A stretch of DNA of 45,862 bases from Candidatus Cetobacterium colombiensis (GCF_033962415.1 NZ_JAVIKH010000017.1:1-45862); one strand, 5' to 3'; counted from the first letter of the stretch, positions 7,173 through 15,822 are shown. Made by a program: numbers and translations. The notes: a model not told the origin generated them from the letters alone.

Positions 7173-7874
7173 CTATTTATCTTCAGTTGTTATTGAATCA
7201 GTTGTTTGTTCTTCAGTTGACTCCTCTTTTGGAATTGGGTTTCCAAACATCCATTCGATTTGTCTTCTAACTCCAGTTAATTCAATTATTTGTCCATCTA
7301 TTTCTAATCTATCATCTTCTGGTATCCCTACAAATCCATCTTCTACAGGTGAATCTTTTAATAAGCTATGTTGAAGTTTTATTGGATTTTCAAAACCAAA
7401 AGGTTTAAATTCTGTTTTTACACTTCTAATTAATTCATCATTTTTTGAAATTTCTTCAACTTGCTCTGGTGTAAATCTTCTTTGTGGTGGATACTCCGCT
7501 ATAAATAAAGTTTCTGTTTTTAAAAACTTTAACTCTTCTCCTTCTTTTTCAAATATATCTATAGTGTATTTCCCTCTTGTTTTTACTAAAAATCTATCTA
7601 TATCTATAATTTTTTTACCAACACCTAAAGGATCTACCATTGGAGTTAATTCTCCCCTTGAAATTAAATCATCGTCTGGACCATTTAATCTAACCTCAAA
7701 TACTGTTGGTTTTGTAACTTCTTCAAAAGTTAAAACTATCGATAGTCTCATCATCGGATGTGGAAATAGTGGTTGAATTATATTATCAAAAGACCCAAAT
7801 ATGTCTACAGCTCCTCCTACTTGTTGACTCATTTGAGCTGCGTGTGCAACTATTATGTTTTTTACCTTAGCCAT
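7173..7874 (-). CDS. Conserved protein of unknown function (resembles DUF6941)
   Basis: A 233-aa soluble protein with no signal peptide, membrane segment or catalytic motif that I recognise. The opening pattern VKNIIVAHAAQM...GGAVDIFGSFDNI recalls the DUF6941 type, small beta-rich proteins; this is a weak pattern match. Residues 1-150 look like a beta-sandwich, followed by an acidic region and a Thr/Glu-rich tail. It lies below the PhoR-like kinase gene on the same strand, with its own promoter (7909-7937) whose -35 starts 3 nt after the kinase stop, so a link with phosphate control is possible but unproven. It has a GGGGGAT site before the ATG and a clear terminator after the stop. Confidence 0.6.
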   Translation of the reverse strand: MAKVKNIIVAHAAQMSQQVGGAVDIFGSFDNIIQPLFPHPMMRLSIVLTFEEVTKPTVFEVRLNGPDDDLISRGELTPMVDPLGVGKKIIDIDRFLVKTRGKYTIDIFEKEGEELKFLKTETLFIAEYPPQRRFTPEQVEEISKNDELIRSVKTEFKPFGFENPIKLQHSLLKDSPVEDGFVGIPEDDRLEIDGQIIELTGVRRQIEWMFGNPIPKEESTEEQTTDSITTEDK

Positions 7875-7908
7875 TTTATCCCCCTTTTTGGTTATTATGT
7901 TCTAAATT

Positions 7909-7937
7909 ACTATAACATACCTAATTTAATTTGTAAA
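7909..7937 (-). promoter_or_regulatory. Promoter of the 233-aa protein gene
   Basis: Minus strand TTTACA (7937-7932), 17-nt spacer, TATAGT (7914-7909) with TGT upstream (extended -10). It begins 3 nt after the stop codon of the sensor kinase gene. Confidence 0.6.
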
Positions 7938-7940
7938 TTT

Positions 7941-9665
7941 TTATTTCAAGATTGTAAATATAAAAATAGTACCTTTCCCTTCCTTAGAAATTACATCAAT
8001 TTTTCCACCACAACGCTCTACAAGTTCCTTAACAATAGAAAGTCCTAAACCTGTTCCAGCTTTATTACTTGTTCTAGCTTTATCAACTCTATAGAATCTT
8101 TCAAATATTTTTTCAATATCTTCAGATGATATTCCAACACCGTTATCTTTTACTCCAATTTTATATCTATTTTTTGTCTCAATTATAGATATTTCAATTT
8201 CTGGAGTTGAATTATTTTTATAAATTATTGCATTTTCAACTAAATTCTTTAATATTGTTAAAACTTTTTCAAAATCTATTTTTAATTCATTTTCTTTATT
8301 TAATAAATTTAAATTATATGATATCTTAGCATTTGTTGTTTTTATTCTTTCATTTAATACTGCATGCAACTCAGTTTTTAATCTACTAACTGGAATTTTT
8401 TCTATATTTACTATATTAGAACTTTCAATTTTACTTATATTCAAAAAATCTATTATAATATTTTCTAACTTATCTATATTATTTTTTATAGTTTTTATAA
8501 ATTGTGCTCTTAAAGGCTCAGGTGCATCTTCTAATGCAATTACATATCCCTTTATATTCGTCAGTGGTGTTTTTAATTCATGACTTACGTTACTTATAAA
8601 TGTTTTTTGAACTTCAATCATTCCTCTAGTTTGAGTTATATCTTTCACTGATAAAAGATATCTTTGATCTTGCTCTAAAAACTTTATATTTACACTAAAA
8701 TACCTTTTAAGTCTCAATACATACACTTCTGTTTTTTGATTTTGCTTTTCTAATATAGCTTTTTTCATAATATCAATAATTTCAATATCTTTTATTAAAT
8801 TCAAATAGTATGATTTATCTTTTTCATAAAGATAATTAAATTTACTATTTTTTATTATTAATTGTAACTTTTCATCAAAAAGACATATCGATGAATCAAT
8901 TGATGTTATTATTTGATGTAGTATTCTTTTTTCTCTATTTAAATTCACTATATTTTCAAGATTTTGTTTTTGCCACTTTTGAACAACATCCCATAAATTT
9001 AAAATCCACGGATCTTCCTCAAAATAAAGATTCTCTCCGTTACCTTTGTCTTCTAAAAAATTTTCAATAATTTCAATTTTTTGATACAAATCTCTTTTTA
9101 AGTAATTTTTATAAAAAGAATGAATTATAAAGTTTAAAATTGTAAAAAATAATAATTCAGCTAATAAAATTATTTTTAACATTTTCAATGTTTCACCATA
9201 ATTTTTAGAAACTCTAACAATTATTTTTTCTCCTTCTTTATTTATTCTTTCAACTGCATAGTAAGCCATTATTTCATCTGAAATAGTAGTTTTTCTTATA
9301 TCGAATCCTATACCTATATTTCTTACATCTCTTACTTCTCTTCTATTTCTATGATTTTCTAATTTTTCTTCTTCATTATATTTTCGAGAATCATATATAA
9401 CTTTTCCATCTAACTCTATTATATTAAATCTCATATCTGAATCTTTAAAAATTTGTTGATATTCATCTCTTCCATACTCTTTTATTAAATTTGATATAAT
9501 AAAAACATTTTCTCTTAAACTATTTTTAACTCCATCTTTATATAAATTTGATAAAAATGAAATATTCATTATTACAAAAATGATTTCTATTATGATTATA
9601 AAAAAAAGAGCAATTATTTCTTTTCTTCTAATCTGTACCCAACTCCTTTCACAGTCTTTATACAT
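7941..9665 (-). CDS. phoR: PhoR-like membrane sensor histidine kinase
   Basis: Inner-membrane kinase that phosphorylates the PhoB-like regulator encoded just upstream. The order is TM1 (about 17-37), an extracytoplasmic loop, TM2 (about 147-170), a PAS-like linker, HisKA with the phospho-acceptor His in FISNVSHELKTPLTN, the N box NLVENAIIYK, DNGVGI, the F-box FERFYRVD and the G2 box GTGLGLSIVKEL. The ORF opens with ATG at 9665, inside the regulator gene and without a ribosome binding site. AAAGGAG at 9649-9643 points to an ATT start at 9632 instead, giving 563 aa and a 19-nt overlap. The Pho role is inferred from the pst neighbours. Confidence 0.88.
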   Translation of the reverse strand: MYKDCERSWVQIRRKEIIALFFIIIIEIIFVIMNISFLSNLYKDGVKNSLRENVFIISNLIKEYGRDEYQQIFKDSDMRFNIIELDGKVIYDSRKYNEEEKLENHRNRREVRDVRNIGIGFDIRKTTISDEIMAYYAVERINKEGEKIIVRVSKNYGETLKMLKIILLAELLFFTILNFIIHSFYKNYLKRDLYQKIEIIENFLEDKGNGENLYFEEDPWILNLWDVVQKWQKQNLENIVNLNREKRILHQIITSIDSSICLFDEKLQLIIKNSKFNYLYEKDKSYYLNLIKDIEIIDIMKKAILEKQNQKTEVYVLRLKRYFSVNIKFLEQDQRYLLSVKDITQTRGMIEVQKTFISNVSHELKTPLTNIKGYVIALEDAPEPLRAQFIKTIKNNIDKLENIIIDFLNISKIESSNIVNIEKIPVSRLKTELHAVLNERIKTTNAKISYNLNLLNKENELKIDFEKVLTILKNLVENAIIYKNNSTPEIEISIIETKNRYKIGVKDNGVGISSEDIEKIFERFYRVDKARTSNKAGTGLGLSIVKELVERCGGKIDVISKEGKGTIFIFTILK

Positions 9666-10291
9666 TCAGTTAAAAAAGGAATTTTCTCTCTAAGTTTAGA
9701 TATGTAAACATCTACTGTTCTGTCTCCAGAATAATAATTACTTCCCCAAACTTTATCTAATATTTTTTCTCTACTTACAACAATTCCTTTATTTTTTACT
9801 AAAAGTAAAAGTAAATCGTATTCTTTTTTTGATAGTTCTACTTCTTCTCCATTATTTGTAACTAAATGTTTATCTTCATCAATTTCTAAATCTACAAAAC
9901 GATTTCTTATCTTTTTATTTTTTTCTTGTTGATTTAAAAGTTTCCTTCCCCTTAAAAGTAACTCTCTTGGATCAAATGGTTTTTTCATATAATCATCTGC
10001 TCCTATTTCTAATCCTTTTAATACATCTTCAACTTCTGTTTTAGCCGTTAACATTATTATATATGGTGATCCATACTCATCTTCCATTTCCTTTACTATT
10101 TTGGTGAAATTTATTCCATCTAGATTAGGTAACATTAAATCTAAAATTATAAGTTCATGTTTATCTTTTTTTAAATATTTTAATCCTTCTAATCCATCTG
10201 AAGCAACTGTTACTTTATATCCCTCTTTTGTAAAGTAATAATTTATTAATGCTTGTATTTCTAAATCATCTTCAACGACTAATACTTTCAT
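9614..10291 (-). CDS. phoB: PhoB/PhoP-like response regulator
   Basis: OmpR/PhoB-class DNA-binding regulator. The receiver domain (1-120) shows the acidic pair VVEDDLEIQ, the phospho-acceptor Asp in ELIILDLMLPNLDG, the conserved Thr in MLTAKTE and the Lys in YMKKPFD. The C-terminal winged helix (about 130-225) ends in VDVYISKLREKI and VKGVGYRL. It lies directly below pstS and overlaps the kinase gene, so it is the natural activator of the pst arrays at 11298-11381. A weak extended -10 promoter lies at 10323-10328; read-through from pstS would give positive feedback. The phoB name rests on context. Confidence 0.9.
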   Translation of the reverse strand: MKVLVVEDDLEIQALINYYFTKEGYKVTVASDGLEGLKYLKKDKHELIILDLMLPNLDGINFTKIVKEMEDEYGSPYIIMLTAKTEVEDVLKGLEIGADDYMKKPFDPRELLLRGRKLLNQQEKNKKIRNRFVDLEIDEDKHLVTNNGEEVELSKKEYDLLLLLVKNKGIVVSREKILDKVWGSNYYSGDRTVDVYISKLREKIPFLTECIKTVKGVGYRLEEKK

Positions 10292-10322
10292 TACATCTCT
10301 CCCTGTTTTTATATTTTTTTCT

Positions 10323-10328
10323 ATTATA
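10323..10328 (-). promoter_or_regulatory. Possible extended -10 promoter of phoB
   Basis: Minus strand TATAAT preceded by TGA. The matching -35 position falls in the arm of the pstS terminator and is not consensus, so this would rely on the extended -10 element. Confidence 0.4.
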
Positions 10329-10344
10329 TCATAAATATAAAAAG

Positions 10345-10371
10345 GGGTGTCCTTTTTTACTTAGGACACCC
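10345..10371 (-). terminator. Terminator between pstS and phoB
   Basis: GGGTGTCC/GGACACCC arms with an 11-nt loop. On the minus strand it is followed by CTTTTTATATTT, an interrupted T-run that may allow some read-through into phoB. Confidence 0.75.
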
Positions 10372-10377
10372 TTAAAA

Positions 10378-11214
10378 TTATTTTGCTGGAACGAATCCTT
10401 CTTCTGCCACTATCTTCTGTCCATCTTTAGAAAGTGCAAACTCTACTAATCCATTTACATCTTTATTATCTGTATCTAATACATACCAGTAAACTTCTCT
10501 TGCTATTGGATATTTTTTAGCTGAAACATTTTCAACACTTGGTGCTACTGAATCTACATTTAAACTTTTAACAGAATTATCCATGTATCCCATTCCTATA
10601 TATCCTATTGCATACTTATTATTTTTAACCTCTTGCTTTATTGCTTCGTTAGATGGCATATATAGTGTTTTAGTTCCATATTCTGCATCTTTTTTAGTAT
10701 TCTCTTCTCTTATTATATGTTCTTTAAAGAATTCATGAGTTCCTGATGATGAATCTCTCGATAAAACAACTATTTCTGCGTCATCTCCACCAAACTCTTT
10801 CCAATTTGTTACTTCTCCTCTAAATATTTTAGCCAAATCTTGATGAGTTAAGTTATTTACTTTATTATTTTCGTTTACTATTAACGTTATACCATCAAAC
10901 CCTAATACAACTTCATTTACTTTTAATCCTTTATCTGCAGCTGCTTTAGTTTCTTTTTCTTTTATACTTCTTGATGCCATTCCTATATCTGCAGTTCCAT
11001 TTATTAAAGATGAAATTCCAACTCCTGAACCTCCACCAGTTACAGCTATCCTAGCATCTTTATTTTTCCCCATGTACTCTTCCGCTATATACTGAGAAAC
11101 ATTTACTATTGTATCAGAACCTTTTACTTGTACAACTTTTGAAGCCATTGCTGTTGTTGAATAAGCTCCCATCATAGCCATTAACCCCATTAAAAAAAAC
11201 TTTCTCATTTTCAT
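10378..11214 (-). CDS. pstS: Phosphate ABC transporter, periplasmic phosphate-binding protein
   Basis: Periplasmic receptor that hands phosphate to PstCA. The 278-aa product has a signal peptide (about 1-24, ending TAMAS), the N-terminal KGSDTIVN strand-loop, the phosphate-binding segment AVTGGGSGVGISSLING and a second one, SRDSSSGTHEFF, near 150. The size suits the short PstS type. No lipobox cysteine is present, so it is soluble and not a lipoprotein. It is divergent from pstCAB-phoU and has its own hexamer array and -10 box (11283-11325). Confidence 0.95.
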   Translation of the reverse strand: MKMRKFFLMGLMAMMGAYSTTAMASKVVQVKGSDTIVNVSQYIAEEYMGKNKDARIAVTGGGSGVGISSLINGTADIGMASRSIKEKETKAAADKGLKVNEVVLGFDGITLIVNENNKVNNLTHQDLAKIFRGEVTNWKEFGGDDAEIVVLSRDSSSGTHEFFKEHIIREENTKKDAEYGTKTLYMPSNEAIKQEVKNNKYAIGYIGMGYMDNSVKSLNVDSVAPSVENVSAKKYPIAREVYWYVLDTDNKDVNGLVEFALSKDGQKIVAEEGFVPAK

Positions 11215-11282
11215 AATTTTCTACTCCTCCGATTAGATTTTATTTTTTAAATTATTTTTCTTTTTCTTCGCTTTCTAAAAAT

Positions 11283-11325
11283 AGTATAGACCATTGTTGT
11301 TAATCTAGTTTTAAAATAATGTAAA
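11283..11325 (-). promoter_or_regulatory. Pho-box-like array and -10 box driving pstS
   Basis: On the minus strand TTTACA (11325-11320), TTAAAA (11314-11309) and TTAACA (11303-11298) repeat at exactly 11-bp steps. After 9 nt comes TATACT (11288-11283). This matches the tandem TT(A/T)ACA repeats with 5-nt gaps bound by Bacillus PhoP. No consensus -35 is present, as expected for an activated promoter. Binding by the adjacent PhoB-like regulator is inference. Confidence 0.65.
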
Positions 11326-11342
11326 AAAATGGTAATTTTTTT

Positions 11343-11396
11343 TTTACACTATTTTTACATATAATTAATCATGTTTTAACAAGTAAGATATATGAT
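11343..11396 (+). promoter_or_regulatory. Pho-box-like array and -10 box driving pstC
   Basis: TTTACA (11343-11348), TTTACA (11354-11359), TTAATC (11365-11370) and TTAACA (11376-11381) repeat at exactly 11-bp steps. After 9 nt comes TATGAT (11391-11396). Design and spacing match the opposite array for pstS. The remaining bases of the 11215-11474 gap are AT-rich, with the GGAGGT site of pstC at the end. Confidence 0.68.
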
Positions 11397-11474
11397 ACTC
11401 TTATAGAATTTAATTTTGGTTTAATTTAATGTTTAAATTATTTTAATTTTTTAACATAGATTTAGGAGGTCGTC

Positions 11475-12356
11475 ATGCATAGTATAAGAAAGATTAAAGA
11501 TTCTTTTATGAGTAAATTGCACTCGGTAGTTGGAATTTTTAATATTCTAATTGTTATACTTATATTTATTTTCATTTTATTTAATAGTTTGTCTTTTTTT
11601 AAAGATTATCCACTTTCAAAATTTTTCTTTGGAACAGAATGGATTTCTCTTTCTGGAAAATATGGACTTTTACCACTTTTAGTAGGTTCGTTTTGGGTTA
11701 CAGTAGTAGCTTTAGCTATTTCTATTCCTGTTGGTATTATAACAACTATATATATTGCTGAATTTGCCAACAAAAAAACTAAAAAAATATTAAAAATAAT
11801 AATTGAAACTATGTCTGCACTACCCTCAGTTGTTTTAGGGTATTTAGGACTTTATGTTTTATCAGGATTTATAAAAGATACATTCCAATTAACTAGTGGT
11901 TTAAACGCTTTAACTGGAGGAATTATGCTTTCTTTTATGGCTATTCCTACTATTGTTAGTTTATCTGATGATGCTTTAAATGCTTTAGACAAATCTTATA
12001 GAGAAGCCTCTCTAGCACTTGGAGCAAATAAATTAGAAACAGTTTTTAAAGTTTTATTACCTGCTGCTTTTCCTGGAATATTTGCTGGTATTATGCTAGG
12101 TTTTGGTAGAATTATTGGTGAGACTATGGCAGTGCTTATGATCACTGGAAATGCACCTATAATGGCTACATCTCCACTTTCTCCTGTAAGAACTCTGACT
12201 GCAACTATTGCAGCTGAAATGGGAGAGGTTGTTCAAGGAAGTCAACATTATTACGCTTTATTTGCAATTGGTTTAGTATTATTTGCTATTAGTTTTTTAA
12301 CAAATAGTATCGCTGACAAATATATTCGTAAATCAAGAAAGTTAATGGGTAAATAG
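11475..12356 (+). CDS. pstC: Phosphate ABC transporter permease PstC
   Basis: One of two inner-membrane permeases forming the phosphate channel with PstA. The 293-aa product has about six TM helices. The cytoplasmic EAA loop (YREASLALGANKLETVFKV, about 175-193) contacts PstB, and the PstC signature GRIIGETMAVLMITGN follows near 212-227. It starts at ATG after AGGAGG and is the first gene of the pstCAB-phoU operon, 13 nt before pstA. Confidence 0.96.
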   Translation: MHSIRKIKDSFMSKLHSVVGIFNILIVILIFIFILFNSLSFFKDYPLSKFFFGTEWISLSGKYGLLPLLVGSFWVTVVALAISIPVGIITTIYIAEFANKKTKKILKIIIETMSALPSVVLGYLGLYVLSGFIKDTFQLTSGLNALTGGIMLSFMAIPTIVSLSDDALNALDKSYREASLALGANKLETVFKVLLPAAFPGIFAGIMLGFGRIIGETMAVLMITGNAPIMATSPLSPVRTLTATIAAEMGEVVQGSQHYYALFAIGLVLFAISFLTNSIADKYIRKSRKLMGK

Positions 12357-12369
12357 GAGGAAGATTAAA

Positions 12370-13209
12370 ATGAAATTTTTAAAAGGAAATAGTGGTGCTG
12401 CTATCGAATTATTTATAAAAGTAGTCGCTTTGATGACTGTGATACCTATCTTTCTAATTTTAGGTTACATCATTTATAAAGGTGTCCCTGCAATATCTTG
12501 GGATTTTTTAACAGAAGTCCCTAAAAGAGGAATGAGAGCTGGAGGTATATTTCCTGCGATTGTAGGAACAATTTGCCTAACACTTGGAACTATTGCTGTA
12601 TCTGTGCCTTTTGGAGTTTTTACTGGAGTTTATCTTGTAGAATATGCAAAAGATAACTTATTAACAAGAATTATAAATTTAACAATAATAAATCTAGCTG
12701 GTATCCCTAGTATCATTTACGGTCTTTTTGGAATGGCTCTATTCGTTATATATTTTAAATTAGGAGTTTCTATTTTATCAGGTTCTTTAACTCTTGGTAT
12801 TATGTGTCTTCCTGTTATAATAACTGCAACAAGAGAAGCTCTTTTAGCAGTTCCAAATAGTTTAAGAGAAGCTTCTCTGGCACTTGGAGCAACAAAATGG
12901 GAAACTATTTCAAAAGTTGTAATTCCTGCAGCACTTCCTGGAATATCAACTGGAGTTATTCTAAGTATTTCAAGAGCTGCTGGTGAAACTGCACCAATAT
13001 TATTTACTGCTGCTGCATTTTATCTGCCATTTTTACCAACATCAATCTTTGATCAGGTTATGGCATTACCTTACCACTTATATGTTATCTCAACACAAGT
13101 TCCAAATATGCCTCAAAGCAATATGCACGGAACATTATTCGTTTTAGTCTTTATAACTGTTGGATTTAACCTTATAGGTGCATACATTAGAAATAAATTT
13201 GAAAAATAA
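12370..13209 (+). CDS. pstA: Phosphate ABC transporter permease PstA
   Basis: Partner permease of PstC in the inner membrane. The 279-aa product has about six TM helices, the EAA loop LREASLALGATKWETISKV (about 165-183) and SRAAGETAPILFTAAAF typical of PstA. AGGAGGA precedes the ATG. It lies 13 nt after pstC and 25 nt before pstB in the same operon. Confidence 0.96.
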   Translation: MKFLKGNSGAAIELFIKVVALMTVIPIFLILGYIIYKGVPAISWDFLTEVPKRGMRAGGIFPAIVGTICLTLGTIAVSVPFGVFTGVYLVEYAKDNLLTRIINLTIINLAGIPSIIYGLFGMALFVIYFKLGVSILSGSLTLGIMCLPVIITATREALLAVPNSLREASLALGATKWETISKVVIPAALPGISTGVILSISRAAGETAPILFTAAAFYLPFLPTSIFDQVMALPYHLYVISTQVPNMPQSNMHGTLFVLVFITVGFNLIGAYIRNKFEK

Positions 13210-13234
13210 TCTCAATTTCGGAGGAATATAAATT

Positions 13235-13996
13235 ATGAAACAAGACGTTAGAATATCTGTTAAAGATTTCAATTTTTATTACGGTGATTATAAAGCTTTA
13301 AAAGGTATCAACATGGATATATTAAAAAATAAAGTTACTGCTCTTATTGGACCATCTGGATGTGGAAAATCAACTTTCTTAAGATCATTAAATAGAATGA
13401 ATGATCTTATATCTGGAGTGAAATATGAAGGTGAAATATTATTAGATGATCAAAATATATTTGATAAACAATTTGATATTGTTGAACTTAGAAAAAAAGT
13501 AGGAATGGTTTTCCAAAAGCCAAACCCTTTCCCAAAGTCTATTTATGAAAATTTAGTTTATGCACCTAAACTTCACGGAGAAACTGATAAGAAAAAATTA
13601 GATGAAATTGTTGAATCATCTTTAAAAGCGGTTGCTCTTTGGGATGAAGTTAAAGATAAATTACATCAATCAGCTTTAGGATTATCTGGTGGACAACAAC
13701 AAAGACTTTGTATTGCTAGAGCAATTTCAATCAATCCAGAAATACTATTAATGGATGAGCCTACATCGGCCCTTGATCCAATTTCTACTTCTAAAATTGA
13801 AGAATTAATTGTTGAACTTGCTAAAAATTATAGTATTGTTATTGTTACACACAACATGCAACAAGCATCTAGAATATCAGATTATACTGGTTTTTTCTAT
13901 CAAGGAGTTTTAGAAGAATTTGATGAAACATCAAAAATCTTTACTACTCCAAGAGTTAAGAAAACTGAAGATTATATAACAGGAAAATTTGGATAA
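13235..13996 (+). CDS. pstB: Phosphate ABC transporter ATPase PstB
   Basis: Cytosolic ATPase that powers PstCA. The 253-aa product shows Walker [10 protein letters not shown] (about 38-46), the PstB-type Q-loop [16 protein letters not shown], the signature [14 protein letters not shown], Walker [14 protein letters not shown] and the H-loop [10 protein letters not shown]. It has a CGGAGGA site before the ATG and sits between pstA and phoU. Confidence 0.97.
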   Translation: MKQDVRISVKDFNFYYGDYKALKGINMDILKNKVTALIGPSGCGKSTFLRSLNRMNDLISGVKYEGEILLDDQNIFDKQFDIVELRKKVGMVFQKPNPFPKSIYENLVYAPKLHGETDKKKLDEIVESSLKAVALWDEVKDKLHQSALGLSGGQQQRLCIARAISINPEILLMDEPTSALDPISTSKIEELIVELAKNYSIVIVTHNMQQASRISDYTGFFYQGVLEEFDETSKIFTTPRVKKTEDYITGKFG

Positions 13997-14008
13997 AAAG
14001 GAGATTTT

Positions 14009-14701
14009 ATGAGAACTTTAAACGAATCTTTAAAAGCTTTAGATGAACACTACTTAGAAACATTAAAATATGTTGGAAGAAATTTTGATGTTAATTTAGA
14101 AATGCTTCAAAATAATGGTTTTAATCCAACTCTTTATGGAGAAGCAAAAATGATTGAAGACTTTATCAACGCTTTTGAAGTAAAATTAAAAGAGGATTCT
14201 ATAGTTACGATGGCTAGATTTCAGCCAGCAGCTAAAAATCTTAGAAAATTAGTTATGATTATCAATAGTGTTAGAGTACTTGAAAGAATGGGAGATCTTT
14301 TAAAAGCTAATCTTACTTTAATTAAAGATATAGAAAAAAAATCTCCAAACCTTGCATATGCTTTAAGTGAAAAAGTTTTACCTATAGCAAAAAAAATTAG
14401 AGGTCTTTTTCAAATGTATGTTGATGCTTTCTTAAATGAAGATGTTAGTTTACTTTATAACGTTTTATATCTTGATGAAGAAGTTGATGATTTAATCGAT
14501 TCTAATACAGAATATTTTTTAACTAAAATGAAAGAAACTCCAGATAACGTTGTTGGAGGTTCTGAACTTATGCTATTAGATAAAAAGTTTGAGAGACTGT
14601 CAGATCATATAATACATTTAGTAAGTGATTTAATTTATATTCTAAACGGAGAAAATACTAGAAAGTCACAACTTGAAAGTAAAAGCAAAGGGAACCTATA
14701 A
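14009..14701 (+). CDS. phoU: Phosphate signalling regulator PhoU
   Basis: Cytosolic all-helical protein that couples the Pst transporter to the PhoR kinase and holds the Pho response off when phosphate is ample. The 230-aa product has two related three-helix repeats; the metal-binding style motif ERMGDLLK appears near residue 93 and ERLSDHIIHLV near 195, one in each half. It starts 12 nt after pstB and ends inside a terminator hairpin shared with the convergent ispA. Confidence 0.93.
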   Translation: MRTLNESLKALDEHYLETLKYVGRNFDVNLEMLQNNGFNPTLYGEAKMIEDFINAFEVKLKEDSIVTMARFQPAAKNLRKLVMIINSVRVLERMGDLLKANLTLIKDIEKKSPNLAYALSEKVLPIAKKIRGLFQMYVDAFLNEDVSLLYNVLYLDEEVDDLIDSNTEYFLTKMKETPDNVVGGSELMLLDKKFERLSDHIIHLVSDLIYILNGENTRKSQLESKSKGNL

Positions 14702-14713
14702 AAGGTTCCCTTT
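14687..14713. terminator. Terminator embedded in the 3' end of phoU
   Basis: AAAGGGAACC/GGTTCCCTTT around a 7-nt loop, with five T on the plus strand. The left arm and loop lie in the last phoU codons and stop, and the T-run touches the ispA stop at 14714. The minus-strand T-run is broken, so it serves phoU better than ispA. Confidence 0.8.
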
Positions 14714-15595
14714 TTAATTTTCCCTTATTCCTATATAATCAGCTAATTCATTAAAAATTTCCACTTTTTCTTTTGGAAAAATTTCTAAACTTTTTTTAGC
14801 TTCTTCTAAAACTTCTTTTAATATCTCTTTACTTTTGTTGAGCCCAAACAAACTTGGATAAGTAGTTTTTTCAAGTTCTAAATCACTTCCTACAGGCTTT
14901 CCTATCTTTTCAAATTCACCTTCAATATCTAAAATATCATCTTTTATTTGAAAAGCTAGTCCAATTCCCTCTGCATATTTTACTAAAGCATCATATTCAT
15001 CTTTTGTAGAATTACAAATTATAGCTCCTATTTCAATAGGAAGTTTTATTAATTTACCTGTTTTATTTTCATGAATATATTTCAAAATATCTAAAGAGAC
15101 CTTTTTTTTCTCACTTTCTATATCTATAGTTTGGCCACCTATCATTCCGTTTATTCCTGCATATCTTGATGTCATTCCTATAATTTTTAAAAGCTTTTCA
15201 GGTGATACCTCTTTAGTTTCTTCAGCAATTAAAGAAAATGAATGTGTTAATAATGCATCTCCTATTAAAATTGCTTCTGCTTCACCAAATTTTTTATGTG
15301 TTGTTAATTTTCCACGTCTGTAGTCATCGTTGTCTAAAGCTGGTAAATCATCATGAACTAGAGAATATGAGTGAATTAATTCAATTGCAACTGCAACTGG
15401 AAGTCCCATTTCTTTTTTCATTCCATACAATTCGAGTACCATCAGCAAAAGAATCGGTCTTAATCTTTTACCACCATTTAAAACTGAGTATCTCATTCCA
15501 TCTGCTATTACATTAGGGTATTCTAATTTATTTAAATAATATTCTATATTTGAATCTACTAACTCTCTTTGATTTTTTAAATAGTCTTTAAGCAT
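14714..15595 (-). CDS. ispA: Short-chain polyprenyl (farnesyl/geranyl) diphosphate synthase
   Basis: Condenses isopentenyl with allylic diphosphates to farnesyl diphosphate, feeding undecaprenyl and quinone synthesis. The 293-aa product has the first aspartate-rich motif DDLPALDNDD (DDxxxxD, bacterial type II) near residue 80, GGQTIDIE, and the second motif QIKDDILDIEG near 220; GGKRLRP lies near 41. The long first motif fits bacterial FPP synthases. Its start overlaps the xseB end by 8 nt; this xseB-ispA pair is widespread. Geranylgeranyl specificity cannot be excluded. Confidence 0.93.
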   Translation of the reverse strand: MLKDYLKNQRELVDSNIEYYLNKLEYPNVIADGMRYSVLNGGKRLRPILLLMVLELYGMKKEMGLPVAVAIELIHSYSLVHDDLPALDNDDYRRGKLTTHKKFGEAEAILIGDALLTHSFSLIAEETKEVSPEKLLKIIGMTSRYAGINGMIGGQTIDIESEKKKVSLDILKYIHENKTGKLIKLPIEIGAIICNSTKDEYDALVKYAEGIGLAFQIKDDILDIEGEFEKIGKPVGSDLELEKTTYPSLFGLNKSKEILKEVLEEAKKSLEIFPKEKVEIFNELADYIGIREN

Positions 15596-15809
15596 CTATA
15601 TCAACCTCTAGATGAATTTTTTCATCTTCTGAAGTTACTTTTATTATTTTTCCTTCTGCTTTATTTAAAATATCTGAAGATTTTTTTAATAGTTTCATAG
15701 CTTTCTCATACTCTTTTATTGATTCATCTAAAGATAACTCTCCTTTATCTAATTTATCAATTATTATATCAATTTCATTAATATTATATTCAAAACTATC
15801 TTTTTTCAT
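15588..15809 (-). CDS. xseB: Exodeoxyribonuclease VII small subunit
   Basis: Small helical subunit that binds XseA to form exonuclease VII, which degrades single-stranded DNA. The 73-aa product has the family core IDKLDKGELSLDESIKEYEKAM, quoted in part (DKGELSLDESI), in a helical hairpin. AAAGGAGG lies at ideal spacing before the ATG. xseA is not in this window. It lies 13 nt after rsmD and overlaps ispA. Confidence 0.92.
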   Translation of the reverse strand: MKKDSFEYNINEIDIIIDKLDKGELSLDESIKEYEKAMKLLKKSSDILNKAEGKIIKVTSEDEKIHLEVDIDA

Positions 15810-15822
15810 GAACCCTCCTTTA

